DNA of 64,000 bases from Iris pallida (GCA_029216955.1 JANAVB010003999.1:3283675-3347674), one strand, 5' to 3'. Positions 1 to 10,452 are shown, counted from the first letter of the stretch. Numbers and translations: made by a program. Notes: a model not told the origin generated them from the letters alone.

Positions 1-1775
1 TCTTCGCTACTGGAGCAAAAGTCTCATCGTAGTCGATGCCATATGTCTGGGTATAGCCTTTTGCAACCAGTCTCGCCTTGTACCGCTCAACTTTTCCTTC
101 TGGTGTCTCCTTCACTGTGTACACCCATTTGCATCCCACAGCTTTCTTCCCTTCAGGTAATGGCACCAGCTCCCATGTCTTATTTTTCTCTAGTGCCCCG
201 AGTTCTTCCATCATTGCAGCTTTCCATCTTGGGTCCTTCTTTGCTTCCTGCCAATTCTTAGGTAAAGAAGTGGAGTCTAACGAAGTAAGGAAGGCTTGAT
301 AAGTCAGAGAGATATTAGAATAAGACAAGTAGTTGACGATATCATGTTCATAATCTTGATAACGAATAGGAGCCTTTTCCGCATTAATGCGAGAAGACCT
401 CCTTAAGGGAGCAATGGGTGGTGGGGAAAGTATACCATCCGAGTCGGAGAGATCCGCTTCCGAATCCGAGTGATCCGGTGCGGGAGTAACATCTTCAGGA
501 GTTGGGGCAGGAGTAGACGAGGGACTTGGCACATTTGGCACAGGGCACGGCACAGTACTGGACCTCTGCTGTCGTCTTCTGTACACTTGGAGCTCTTTTT
601 TCCTTGTCTGCTTCTCCCCTTGCGTAATATATGTATCGTCTTCTTCATCCTCCGTATTGGTATTACTGATGCTTTCTCCTCTTTTCTTCCAATTTGCAAC
701 AACAGGACAAGGTACCGATCCGACGACCACGCTTGGACGTATTATCTCCCCCTCACGGCTAACACCCGTTGTGTTAGGTGTGTTTCCAAACGCGGAGCCC
801 TCATCTGAACCATAATATGGTTCCACCTCTCTGAATGTAACGTCCATGCTTACAAACAGCTTCCGTTCCACCGGACTCCAGCATACATAACCCTTCTGTG
901 TCCCGGTGTACCCAACAAAGACACACTTTACTGCTCTAGGATCCAGCTTACCAACTCCAGGTCTGTTATCATGGACAAAGCATACACATCCAAATACTTT
1001 CGGAGGAACAGTGTATGCAGTTGTCCCCGTGAGCATTTCCAACGGCGTCTTCCAGTCCAGCAATTGAGAGGGCATCCTGTTGATGAGATAAGAGGCTGTC
1101 AAGACAGCCTGCCCCCACAAGTATTTAGGCACATTCATAGCTAGCATCATCGTCCGAGCTACTTCCAGCAGGTGCCTGTTCTTTCGTTCTGCAACACCAT
1201 TTTGAGCCGGTGTATATGCACAAGAGGTTTGATGCAGTATGCCATGAGAGGATAAATATGCAGCAAACCTCTTATGGGTATATTCCGTCCCATTATCCGA
1301 CCGGAAACACTTAACACGAGCATTATATAGTGTCTTCACGCGTTGATGGAAGCTTTGAAATGCTTCAAAAACGTCACTTTTATTCGTCAGTAGGTAGACC
1401 CACGTTACGCGGGTAGAGCAGTCAATAAAAGTGACAAACCATCTATAACCGTTAATACCGGTTGTAGGACAAGGACCCCACACATCTGAATGAATCATAT
1501 CAAAAGCAGCAGTACATCGATGCCCAGAACTCACATAGGAGCTTCTGGTATGTTTTTCCAACTCACAAGCATCACAAACTAACAACTCTTTATTTGCTTT
1601 TTGATATAAGGATGGAAACATGCGACTAATAACAGAAAAGGAAGAATGTCCTACACGCTGATGGTGTAGGAGTAGCTCGGCTTCGACACTTCGACTTCGG
1701 GCTTCTGGTTGTGTGTCTGCAACCAATGATGCCAGTGCTCTGTCCAGACCGTTCCTGTCCAAGTACCATAGACCT
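1..1775 (-). pseudogene. Copia-1 pol fragment: pre-integrase zinc finger, integrase and RT start in one open frame
   Basis: Codons starting at positions congruent to 1 mod 3 stay open from about 1775 to the window edge, roughly 590 codons. In order: GLWYLDRNGLD, the HHCC finger (LLHHQRVGHSSF ... VCDACE), the integrase DDE set (FVTFIDCSTRV, FRSDNGTEY, NGVAERKNR), the PKVFGCVCFVHD and KCVFVGY blocks, and RT start (PLPEGKKAVGCKWVYTVK, YGIDYDETFAPVAK). A one-base loss near 1776-1781 breaks the frame from the upstream stub IFQEKGTGRRLGIGTWHK (about 1777-1833). Gag and protease are absent, so the element cannot be autonomous although this part of pol is well kept. Confidence 0.8.
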
Positions 1776-1830
1776 TATGCCATGTGCCAATGCCCAGTCG
1801 TCTCCCCGTTCCCTTCTCCTGAAAGATTAG

Positions 1831-1950
1831 CAGTAGGTCTTCTAAAAAGAAGATACTGAGTCTCGAAGGCAACAACAGTAGAGCTTCTAAAAAGAAGGTA
1901 CTGATTCTCGAAGGCAACTGCAGTAGATCTTCTAAAAAGAAGGTACTGAT
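1831..1950 (-). repeat. Three 45-bp tandem repeats with a hairpin core in copia-1
   Basis: Units begin with CAGTAG at 1831, 1876 and 1921. Each holds TCTTCTAAAAAGAAGA or a close variant, a 5-6 bp stem with an AAAA loop. They sit where gag should begin. A near-identical block (CCTTCTAAAAAGAAGATACT) occurs once per LTR in copia-3, at 50930-50950 and about 57217-57236. Confidence 0.8.
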
Positions 1951-2256
1951 TTTTTTCCTTTTTTTTCTTTTTTTTCTTTTTTTTTTCTGATTAGGGTTAG
2001 GGTTTCGAAAAAAAGGGTATGGCGGCTGTGGCGGCTGCTACAGGGGTGTAGTAGGGTTAGGGTTTCGGGGGGGGTTCGGCAGTGGTGGTGGTGGTCGGCA
2101 GTGGTGGGGTCGGCAGTGGTGGTGGTCGGCAGTGGTGGGGTCGGCAGTGGTGGTGGAGGCAGTGGTGGTGGAGGCAGCGAGGAGGAGGCAGCGGTCCGGC
2201 GGCTAGGGTCTCGGATTCGGAAGCGGCTAGGGTTTGTGGAGGAGAGGGGAAGGAGT

Positions 2257-2269
2257 GGCTCTGATACCA
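2257..2269 (-). promoter_or_regulatory. Copia-1 primer binding site (tRNA-iMet type)
   Basis: The minus strand reads TGGTATCAGAGCC, the complement of the 3' end of plant initiator tRNA-Met and the usual plant copia primer site. It is separated by three bases from the LTR end at 2273, which fixes the LTR boundary and the orientation. Confidence 0.85.
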
Positions 2270-2272
2270 AGT

Positions 2273-2397
2273 TGAAATGAGGGCTAAATCTCAGATGATT
2301 TTATTAATAGACTATTGCTACTACTTATAGAGGGTCCAACCCCTCTTCATACTACAACTTCAGATGTGGGACTAAAGTCCCTTATTGCTTCTCAACA
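2273..2397 (-). repeat. Copia-1 5' LTR (about 125 bp)
   Basis: Bounded by TG at 2273 next to the primer site and CAACA ending near 2397. It shares the stretch GATGTGGGACTAAAGTCC with the copia-2 LTR (AATGTGGGACTAAAGCCC). The outer end is inferred because the partner LTR is outside the window. Confidence 0.65.
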
Positions 2398-3061
2398 CAG
2401 CTTATATGCAAGGTTCGCAATATCAGTATCAGATCCTTCGTACGAGTATTGGGATCGGAGGTATCAATAACATTCGTGGTTTCATATCAGAGTATCGGAT
2501 TTTTTTGGTATCGGAAAACAAATAGTTATTAATAAATTATTACAATTTTAGACAAAAATATTTTACGCATTTAGGCATAATTTTAAGTATTTTATGTGTA
2601 GTTTCTTAGTAGTTTTGAAATTAAATAAAATAACACTCATCATTGCTGATTGGTTTAACTGCAATATATGTTTCTCGTTAATTTTAAATGAAATAATATT
2701 AATATGGATGAATATTATGAATTTATAGATATACAACTTCGACAAATGGTAATGGTTACATTTATCAATAAGAAAGCACATCGATACACTATAACATTAT
2801 GTCATCTGCAACAGCTGCATATAAATATGACATGTAGGAATATACCGCCACCAGTTGATGTAGGAAGAAAACTAATTACGCATTTAAGTTTCTTTATTAC
2901 TCTGGAATTTGCAAGTTCTAAATAATACAGAATTTCCTTGCATCTTTTGTATAGCTTCAACTGGCAAATGGCAATTTATTCAACCAAAGTACTTGGATTT
3001 CAAATTCGGTAGCCTAGCTAGCAAACAAAGCTAACATATTGGCAGATAAGATATATAATAC
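2398..3061. other. Residual intron 5 sequence of PLD zeta, AT-rich, no feature
   Basis: I see no exon, TIR or coding signal here. The stretch 2410-2530 contains several TATCAG/TATCGG-like words that may be an old repeat. Confidence 0.5.
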
Positions 3062-3232
3062 CTTTTGCCAATTGTCATTACAGCAACTGAACCAATGGCA
3101 TGCGCAACATTTTCTATCATCACCAGCCCTCTGAATTTCTGGCAGATGTTTCACTTTAACATAATTTTCTTTTAACTTCGGTCCATATTCTGGCGAAAAA
3201 GATAACCTGGAGACCTCCAAAAACTTGCAAAC
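3062..3232 (-). CDS. PLDZ: PLD zeta exon 5 (residues 187-243, start of PH domain)
   Basis: The exon is exactly 57 codons, VCKFLEVSRLSFSPEYGPKL to CCACHWFSCCNDNWQK. The acceptor CAG is at 3235-3233 and the donor GTATTA begins at 3061. It finishes the PX domain (CKFLEVS), carries the SFSPEYGPKLKE linker and the Cys-rich CCxCxWFxCCNDNWQK block at the start of the PH domain. The next expected exon (starting VW.VLKPGF) is not found in 2398-3061, so it lies beyond copia-1, left of the window. Confidence 0.93.
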
Positions 3233-3504
3233 CTGCAGTTTATATGATTCTCAGTATGATTTGCAACCACAGTCGGGCTAAGCTAGCCTTTGTAAGAATC
3301 AAATGGAATTAGCTTTAAAGCAAACTATAACAGTACTAGAGAAAAAAGATTATCTTCAAAATGTAATTATAAAATAATGTGTTATGATGAACACATGGAA
3401 ACAATAAGGAGACTATACAACCAAAGTTCTTTAGACATTCTACCAACTATTCTACACAGCTGCATGATGAGTTAAGAATAGCAGTCCTAATGTCACAACT
3501 AGAC

Positions 3505-3788
3505 TAGGGCCGGCCCTGAGCAAGTGCACCGAATGCACCCGCTCCGGGCCCCATATTTACTGGGTCCCAACATTAAGATGTAAGTTGTTAGTTAACATAA
3601 AATAATTGTGGTGTGATGATTAATATAAAATAATTATGTGTAGTGGTTAACATATTAATCTTGCATTCTAGATGTCTTTAGTTCAAATCTTGGTGATAAG
3701 GATTTTTTTTTTTACATTTATATATGGGATAATGGGGGCCCATTTTGAAAGTTCGCCTTGGGATCCCATGAGCTCAAGGCCGGCCCTA
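3505..3788. mobile_element. hAT MITE, 284 bp, with tRNA-like A and B boxes
   Basis: TIRs are TAGGGCCGGCCCTGAGC at the left and the inverse of GCTCAAGGCCGGCCCTA at the right. The perfect 8-bp TSD AACTAGAC (3497-3504 and 3789-3796) places it in the hAT superfamily. It is too short to code. The interior holds an A-box-like TGTGTAGTGGTTAACA (3637-3652) and a B-box-like AGTTCAAATCTT (3680-3691), spaced as in a tRNA. It lies in intron 4 of PLD zeta; a relative is at 63082-63399. Confidence 0.9.
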
Positions 3789-3796
3789 AACTAGAC

Positions 3797-4344
3797 TAGT
3801 CACTAGCTACAAGAGGCTTTAATTAAGACACCAGCAAATGTTCAGGTAAAATTAAACCTCATGAAGAATTTATTTCCAGGCATTGGCCACTTGTCAAACT
3901 ATCAGTCTATCATGCCCCTTGTTGTGTTTGCATGTAGATAGGCTTCAAGTACAATGATAGAAGAAAGCATGACAGTCAAAAAGCAACAAGGTAAAAGTTT
4001 GCAATAAATGAGTAAATGATAAAAGACTGATTTGCCAATGAAGAGAGTAAACCTGTGGATATAATGGACGCCCTTAAACCAAAAAATCATAATAATCATG
4101 TTCACCGATGGCTCAACTTCAGATCCATGTTGCTACTGCTTACAGCTGCAAATAAACAGAGCATCCTGCTAGCTCAAGCTCGCTTTACGAATTAGCTGCG
4201 GTCAAGCATGGGAATGAGCTTGATTGCCTGATAAGCTGAGCTTGAACGCGGTGAAGCTGGACTTGTGAGCTGGCAAACAAGATCGATAGGCTCGGCTTGG
4301 CTCAACAAGGATCTACTGACACTACTCAGTTATATATATATATA
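3797..4344. other. Intron 4 sequence with left half of an AGCTC-rich repeat split by the LINE
   Basis: Bases about 4160-4320 are rich in AGCTTG/AGCTCG words, as are 9205-9370 on the far side of the LINE. The simplest reading is one older repeat interrupted by the LINE. The remainder shows no gene signal. Confidence 0.4.
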
Positions 4345-4600
4345 ATTATTTTTTATTTATTTATTTTTGGAACCAGGTAAATTTATTGATGTAAAAGAAA
4401 TTCAGTTTACATAATCATACAATTCATCCTTTCATGTCCATGCCCTCAACATCATATTCGATATTGTGGATGATTCCAATACTTATTGTGCTCAAGCCTT
4501 CAAACTCCCTATTATTACGTTCCCTCCAAATGTGCCAAACTGCTGCGGCAAGCCTCGCACTTGCTTCGCGTATACAAGTATATCCCCTCGATCTATTTCT

Positions 4601-5308
4601 TCATATTTGTTGTATTACATCAGTGATGCTTGTTGCCGTGCTCGAGTGTATGCCCAGTTTGGATGTTTGAGTACTCCATATGTTCAACGTCTCCGGACAG
4701 GCGAAATATAGGTGGTTTATGCTCTCCAAGTCTTGGCTGCACAAGGAACATGTCAGATTGATGAGATGGACCCCGAACCTTTGTAGCCGGTCTTTGGTGA
4801 GAAGTCGTCTCTGAACTAACTTGTACATGCACATTTGCATTTTGCGTGGGATCCCCTTCAACCATACTACGTCTGCGTATTCGACCTTTTGGCGCCTGCT
4901 TCGAATCCTATCATATACCGCCCCATGCTGAAATCTAGAGCACAAAGTGTCCGCCCACACCCATCTGTCCCGTCCTATGCTTGTATCAATCTTTTGTTGC
5001 TTGATGCTTGCCGCTGCTACTCTCGCCCATCTATGTTCCTCGGGTTGCCACTGCCCATTGACGATGATGTTGCTCACCAATTCTCCTCTATATGCTTCAT
5101 GATCCGCATGAGGGCCAACGATTTGAAGCAACGATTGTTGCCCAATCCATGGGTCAAGCCATAGACTAGTATTCCTGCCATCCGCAAACTCTCGTGTCAA
5201 AAGAACTTTGATGTCTCCTCTGTGTCGAAGTATGTATTTGAAGGTAACCGACTCGTTGTTTTGTCGGTATTCCCAAAAATTCCTTCCATGTAAATATTTG
5301 TTAGCCAT
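4601..5308 (-). pseudogene. LINE ORF2 C-terminal zf-RVT region
   Basis: 235 codons starting MANKYLHGRNFWEY, with TSLWLDPWI and the zinc-binding pattern CSLCSQDLESINHLYFACPE seen after the RT in plant LINEs (zf-RVT). It is separated from the RT by a stretch with several stops. The usual C-terminal RNase H is not recognisable before the tail. Confidence 0.8.
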
Positions 5309-5874
5309 CCAGTCGACTCACAGTGTATCTCCCTGTAAAAATTTCCAGGTAAGCTTTACCCCGGCTACTTTTCGCAAGCTGGCAAGTGATTGGAGGCCAA
5401 CGCCCCCTTCATCTGTAGGCGTGCACAAAGTGTCCCATACTATGGAATGCATGCCCCCGTGCCAGATGAAGTTCGCGCACTATCTTTCCACTCTGCGCAC
5501 CGTTTCCTTTGGAAGAAGAATTGCCTGCAACCAGAAGCTCATGATAGATGTGATTACCAACCTGATAAGCTCCACTCTTCCTCCGAAGGATAAGCATTGG
5601 TCTCGCCACCCCTCAATGCGTTTTTGCACATATTCTACCAAGGAGTTACAGTCTTCATCTCGAACGTAATTAACCGTCAGGGGGTGCCCAAGTATTTAAC
5701 CGAAATTCCGCTCGGCCAACTCCCAGTGCTGCCGCAAGCTCCCCTTTGTTGGGACAGGTGGAGTTGAAGTATACGTGACTTTTGTCTCTATTAAGCGGTA
5801 GCCCTGTGTGATCTCCAAATATCTCCATGATATCAGCGAGGGCCCGTATACCCTTCCTAGTGGGTGCCAGAAAG

Positions 5875-7010
5875 ACTAAAAGATCATTCGCGTAGATCAG
5901 GTGGCTGATGTGTGGAGTAATCGATTTCTATAGCGGTTGAACCTGATCCCAAACAACTGCCGCATCCAGAAGGCATGAAAAGTGTTCCATTACCAGGGAC
6001 AATAAGTACGGGGATAAAGGATCCCCTTGACGGATGCCCATGTTGCTGGCAAAGAACCCATATGACCTTCCTTCAATGAGAACCGAGAACGTAGCACTCG
6101 TGATGCATTCTCTTATTCTTTCCACCAAGAGCTCCAAGAATCCCATCGCAAGCATAGTTGCACATACAAACTCCTTGTTTACCGTGTCATACGCTTTGCG
6201 GAGATCCAGTTTGAGACAGGCCTTCTTTGCTCCGGATTTGTTGAACTCCATGACGAACTCGTGTGGAAGTAGAGAATTTTCTGATATCGAGCGTCCTTTG
6301 GCAAATGTTGCTTGATTCCTGGATACCAATTCCGTCGTTAGCTTTTCCATCCTCCGACACATGACTCCTGTGATGAGTTTATATATATAGTTGCAGCATG
6401 CTATGGGTCTAAAATTAGCCAAGTCTGTCGTCCCTTCCTTCTTAAGAATCAATGTCAGGAAGATGTGATTAAATTCTTTAAGCAGCTTCCCGCTCTCAAA
6501 GAACTCACTAATTGTGTTCCAGACATCATCTTTTATGGCAGCCCAGTAGAGTTTGTAGAATTTGCTCCCGAAGCCATCGGGTCCTGGAGCTTTGTTCGGG
6601 TTCGCGTTCTTTATAATAGCTTCTATTTCCTCCATCCTCAACGGAGCCAAAAGTCGATCACTGCCTTCTTGTGTGACTATCCGCTTGTTAACAATGTTAG
6701 TAAAATGAGTTTGATAATCATTTTGATTGTATAACTCGGAGAAATACCTGACCGTCGACTCCCTGATGTTAGTGGTAGCAAAAACTACATTGCCATCTTG
6801 ATCTATGAGTTGGTGGATGTGGTTTCTATGTTGCCTGGTGCGGATAATGTCGTAGAAAAACCAGGTGCATTTGTCCCCATCTTTCAACCACGCGCACTTG
6901 GCGCGTTGTGCTGCGACGACTTCCTCTGCAAGTCGAAGTTGCCCTACTTCATTAACCAGGCCGCGCTCCTTGGTCCAGCTCTCCGCTTGGTTTAGTACGG
7001 ACCCAACTCT
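5875..7010 (-). pseudogene. LINE reverse transcriptase (ORF2), with altered YADD motif
   Basis: The frame covers NPNKAPGPDGFGSKFYKLYW, FRPIACCNYIYKLITGVMCR, RNQATFAKGRSI, LKLDLRKAYDTVN and GIRQGDPLSPYLL, all non-LTR RT blocks in order. The motif expected as Y/F-A-D-D reads LIYANDLLVF at about 5885-5910, so the first catalytic Asp is Asn. A stop (5928-5930) precedes it. Upstream the linker continues in the same frame to about 7010 (LKDGDKCTWFFY), where a frameshift separates it from the endonuclease. Confidence 0.82.
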
Positions 7011-7121
7011 TCAATGATGCTTTAACTTGCTTCAACTTGTGGCTATTCTGAACTGAGATGTCCCCACGGCTGACGTATGCATCCCGCTCTCGACTGCTTC
7101 CTTGTACCCGCTCATCATGTG

Positions 7122-8206
7122 CTATCCGTTACTGTAGCGGTAAGGAGAGGCTTTCAAGTCTCTAGCGCTCGACAGCTTGACACTAAGGGGGGAGTGATCG
7201 CTCGTTCCTGCTGGCAACCCGATAACAGAAACGTTGGAGAACTTGTCGAACCATTTGTCATTGCCGATTGCTCGATCCAGTTGACAGATGACGCGACGTC
7301 TAGTGGCTTTGTTATTCCAGGTCCATAAGTAGCCTCCTCTAGTTAGTTGCTTCATGTCCGACCGCAGCAAACAATTCTGGAAGTCTTGTAGAATTGTGTC
7401 AGGAACAACCCTTCCTCCTACTTTTTCGTGCTGATAGAGGATGGTGTTAAAGTCCCCTAGATGAAGCAGAGGTAGTTGGAGGCTTTCATGTCTCTAGCGC
7501 TCGACAGCTTGACACTAAGGGGGGAGTGATCGCTCGTTCCTGCTGGCAACCCGATAACAGAAACGTTGGGAAACTTGTCGAACCATTTGTCGTTGTCGAT
7601 TGCTCGATCCAGTTGATAGATGGCGCGACGTCTAGTGGCTTTGTTATTCCAGGTCCATAAGTGGCCTCCTCTAGTTAGTTGCTTCATGTCCGACCGCAGC
7701 AAACAGTTTTGGAAGTCTTGTAGAATTGTGTCAGGAACAAACCTTCCTCCGATTTTTTCATGCTGATAGAGGATGGTGTTAAAGTCCCCTAGAAGAAGCA
7801 GAGGTAGTTGGAGGGTTTTCCCTGCCATGTGACTAACATGAGCGATGTCTTGCCATAGTACCTTCCGTTGCCTTCGGTCATTGTGGCCGTAGATGGCCCC
7901 CACTACTATTTGTAATCCGCCTTGATGAGTAAATTTGACCGCTATGAGCTGTTCTGAAGTATGGATCACATGTCCCTTCCAATGTATCGTGTCCCACAAA
8001 ATCTAAATACGAGCCATGGCGCATAATTCCAAATTGTTAACCCGGTCCCAATTGTTAGGAGTCCTACATGCAAGCAGCATTTGCGACTTGATCTTTGTCT
8101 CTAGGAGACCACTTATGGTACACCGCTCCTCTCTCAATCTGCTTCGAACCTCCTTCCATCTACCGATCGAGCAAACTCCTCTGATATTCCAGGCTATGAT
8201 CGACAT
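7122..8206 (-). pseudogene. LINE endonuclease (ORF2 N-terminus) with internal duplication
   Basis: ORF2 begins MSIIAWNIRGVCSIGRW at 8206 and continues with LLETKIKS, LLLGDFN and GTSDHSPL, the APE-type endonuclease motifs (N, E, D-x-N, SDH). A TAG at 8003-8005 replaces what is normally Trp in the conserved RIWVLWD block. The SDH-containing part is present twice because of a tandem duplication, which also shifts the reading frame. Confidence 0.8.
7149..7812. repeat. 332-bp tandem duplication inside the LINE endonuclease
   Basis: The segment beginning GGCTTTCAAGTCTCTAGCGC at 7149 recurs at 7481 as GGCTTTCATGTCTCTAGCGC and both copies run to AAGCAGAGGTAGTTGGAG. The period is 332 bp with a modest number of substitutions. 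It is not a multiple of three, so it breaks ORF2. Confidence 0.9.
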
Positions 8207-8273
8207 ATAAATAGTAGATTGTGCCCCTTGAGAGTTCGCTGTCCTATCACCTCGGGTTGATGATAGCGACGTA

Positions 8274-9098
8274 TCAGTTGGTTGGTCGATCTCGCTCATT
8301 ATCTCCAGTTGTCAGGGGCTTCCCCGCCAGAATGTGTCGTCGCCATTCTGGGTTGTCCACCACCACGCAGCTTTGGCCATTTCCTCCATCTGCTCCTTGG
8401 TCCGATCCGCTCCCTGCCATCCCGGTTGTGTGCATGTCCTCATCCGGCTGTAGTGGTTCATCTAGATTGTTGATTGCTTGTCGCTTCCTACTGGAGGAAT
8501 AGACTGCTCTAACCTTCCCAGTTTGCTTGGATCCTCTTGTTGTCTCCGCCCGTCTCTTCATATTGCTATTGTTTTGAGTTTGGAACACAATCAATCCCCT
8601 CCCTCCTCCTTCCTGATTTGCTGACCCGTTACTCCCGCTTCCTTGTGCTTCACCCTCCATGTGGTCTCCCGCCGCGAACGTCATCTGTTCGTCCATGGAA
8701 GTCTGCATTGGAGTAGTACCATTAGATGGCAGCACAACTGCTACTTCTAGCCCGGTGCATCAGTCCATCCCAACCGCCACGTGGATTTCCTTGTTATTAT
8801 GCGCTAGGGATCTTCCCTGAATATTTCCTGGCTCATTGTTGATTGGTTCTTCACGTTCTTGCGCCCCTCCCGACTTCTCTTCTTTGTTTTGGCACGTTTG
8901 TAACGTGTGTCCGAAGATTTTGCAGTGCTGACAACTTGGTGGAACCCATTCGTAATCTACCGCTTGTGTGAATATTTCCCCGAAGGGAATTTCGTATGCT
9001 ATCTCCCTCGGAAGTGGAGTCCCAGCTTCTATTTTGACAAATACTCTCGCATACTGTAGTATCGACCGCGTCTGCGTTGCCTCATCTGCTTCTATATG
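8274..9098 (-). pseudogene. LINE ORF1 remnant (DUF4283-type with CCHC knuckle)
   Basis: The upstream part reads YARVFVKIEAGTPLP, IPFGEIFTQAVDYEWVPP, CQHCKIFGHTLQTC, a C-X2-C-X4-H-X4-C knuckle placed as in plant LINE ORF1. The downstream 153 codons (8735-8274) are Gly/Ser/Gln-rich without a domain. The N-terminal DUF4283 part is cut off by the 5' truncation near 9098. Confidence 0.7.
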
Positions 9099-9153
9099 TT
9101 TTTTTTTTCAGTTAAATATATATATGTGTATGTATATACGCATTAGTTACCGA

Positions 9154-9209
9154 GTTCATAGTTACTAGTAACATAGTACATGTTCATAGTTACTAGTAAC
9201 ACAGTACAC
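9154..9209. repeat. Two 28-bp direct repeats with a 12-bp palindrome
   Basis: GTTCATAGTTACTAGTAACA occurs at 9154 and again at 9182. Each copy contains the perfect palindrome GTTACTAGTAAC. It lies in intron 4, just outside the LINE; no function is apparent. Confidence 0.8.
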
Positions 9210-10452
9210 TTGAGCTCGACATATCGAAAGCTATTCCATAGCCGAGTCTACCTGCACGCAGGCCTACTCAAGCTTGAGAGTACTCTTTTTTAGCTCAAGC
9301 TCGGGTCAATCCCTAAACCCAAGCTTGAACAACCAGTTCGACATGGCTTAACCGGGTTTCTGCCTACTGCTGTTACATCAGTTTAAGTGATTTATGGCAC
9401 AATGAGGTAACTTACCAGCACTTTCCAGAAGCATAAGCCACTTAACCAATAGTGCTCATCTTGCATGCCCAACTAAGATGGTTCTGCACTTTCAACATCC
9501 ACATAACTCTGCATGAATGTAGACCAACTTCTTGTTCTAGCAGAGGTAGATATTCGTATCTGCTGATAAGTACATAATACCTTCTCCAACCTTCAACCTC
9601 CAATCCAATCTTGAAAATTTTAGAAATGGCTTCCAAGGGTTTCAACAAAAATTATAGCCCCCAAAAAGTAAAAAGTAATCATCTAAATTCTGAATAACCC
9701 TCCTTTGATAGTGGCATAGTGCATGCAAGTTCTTACGACATGTGCCTCAATAACCAGCATATTTCTAAAAGGAGAAATTCAACTAATTACATACCTACAT
9801 TATTGTCTCATCGGGTCCTTGATTCGTATGAAATTTTTAATACAACTCATAGTGTTAGTCAATAAATTTTCAGAATTTGGTTTGTGTGATTAACTCATTT
9901 GATCACATACATGGGAGCTTTTATTAATATATGTGGAGCTACAACACATTATTTTCAACATTAATGGACATCGATGGATAGTTTCAGATTGATCAAGACA
10001 CATGGGTGATAATATTCTGACAATCTTGACCTTTATGTCAAGTGTTCACGGAGTTTCTGGGAGTTGGAGCTACATTCGCCAGCTCATTCAGAATTAAAGA
10101 GTACTAAGGATTTTATAAATCTGTGAGTGTTTGTGGGTGTATGTCTATGCTTTTCTGTATTTCTTATGTTTAACTATAAACATGTGTGTCTGCTGCTGTG
10201 TTCATGTGTTTGAATGCATGTCAATGTATTTTTGTATGTATGCCACGTGCATTCATGTATGTACAGGATTAAGAAAATCAGGTAGCACATAAGTAATGAC
10301 ACCCATACATATGTGTTTGAGCAGCATTATACAAGATACAGGCAAATTCCCTTTTCAATAAAAAAAAATGGCCAGCTTCACAATAATACTGGAAAACTCC
10401 TAGTTGCTAGGTATATACAGTATGCTTTGTGTTACAGATAGGACCTGCATAC
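9210..10452. other. Intron 4 sequence without a recognisable feature
   Basis: Apart from the right half of the AGCTC-rich repeat (9205-9370) this is ordinary AT-rich intron. A TG-rich tract lies at about 10110-10260. No long open frame or TIR pair is seen. Confidence 0.5.

Larger units (their letters stand above)
1..2397 (-). mobile_element. Copia-1: partial Ty1/copia retrotransposon, gag deleted, truncated by the window edge
   Basis: From right to left on the minus strand: a short 5' LTR (2273-2397), a tRNA-iMet primer site, a GC- and T-rich leader (about 1960-2256), three 45-bp tandem repeats (1831-1950), then GAG-pre-integrase, integrase and the start of reverse transcriptase, running off base 1. 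Essentially all gag and protease are missing between leader and pre-integrase domain. Protein and layout resemble copia-2, so both probably belong to one family (short LTR about 125-128 bp, same primer site). It sits in intron 5 of PLD zeta in gene-sense orientation. TSD and 3' LTR lie outside the window. Confidence 0.85.
4345..9100 (-). mobile_element. L1-type LINE, 5' truncated in ORF1, degenerate
   Basis: Reading right to left on the minus strand: the C-terminal part of ORF1 with a CCHC knuckle, an ORF2 endonuclease, a reverse transcriptase, and a C-terminal zf-RVT region, then an A/T-rich tail ending near 4345. The 5' end breaks inside ORF1 near 9098, as expected for target-primed reverse transcription. 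Candidate TSD: CAGTTATATATATA starting at 4327 and CAGTTAAATATATAT starting at 9109, which is AT-rich and therefore weak. Coding parts are broken by stops, a frameshift and a 332-bp internal duplication. It lies in intron 4 of PLD zeta in gene-sense orientation. Confidence 0.85.

Noticed and set aside
1990..2067. TTAGGG-like repeats as an interstitial telomere
   Set aside because: Only two short copies within a retrotransposon leader; better read as telo-box motifs.
2082..2264. Gly/Val-rich 60-codon frame
   Set aside because: Produced by GGTGGT repeats in the copia-1 leader on the antisense strand.
2398..3061. Next PLD zeta exon (PH domain, VW.VLKPGF)
   Set aside because: Translated in the minus frames by eye without any match; it must lie left of the window.
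3637..3691. A genuine tRNA gene
   Set aside because: A and B boxes are present, but acceptor and anticodon stems do not pair convincingly and the segment is internal to a MITE.
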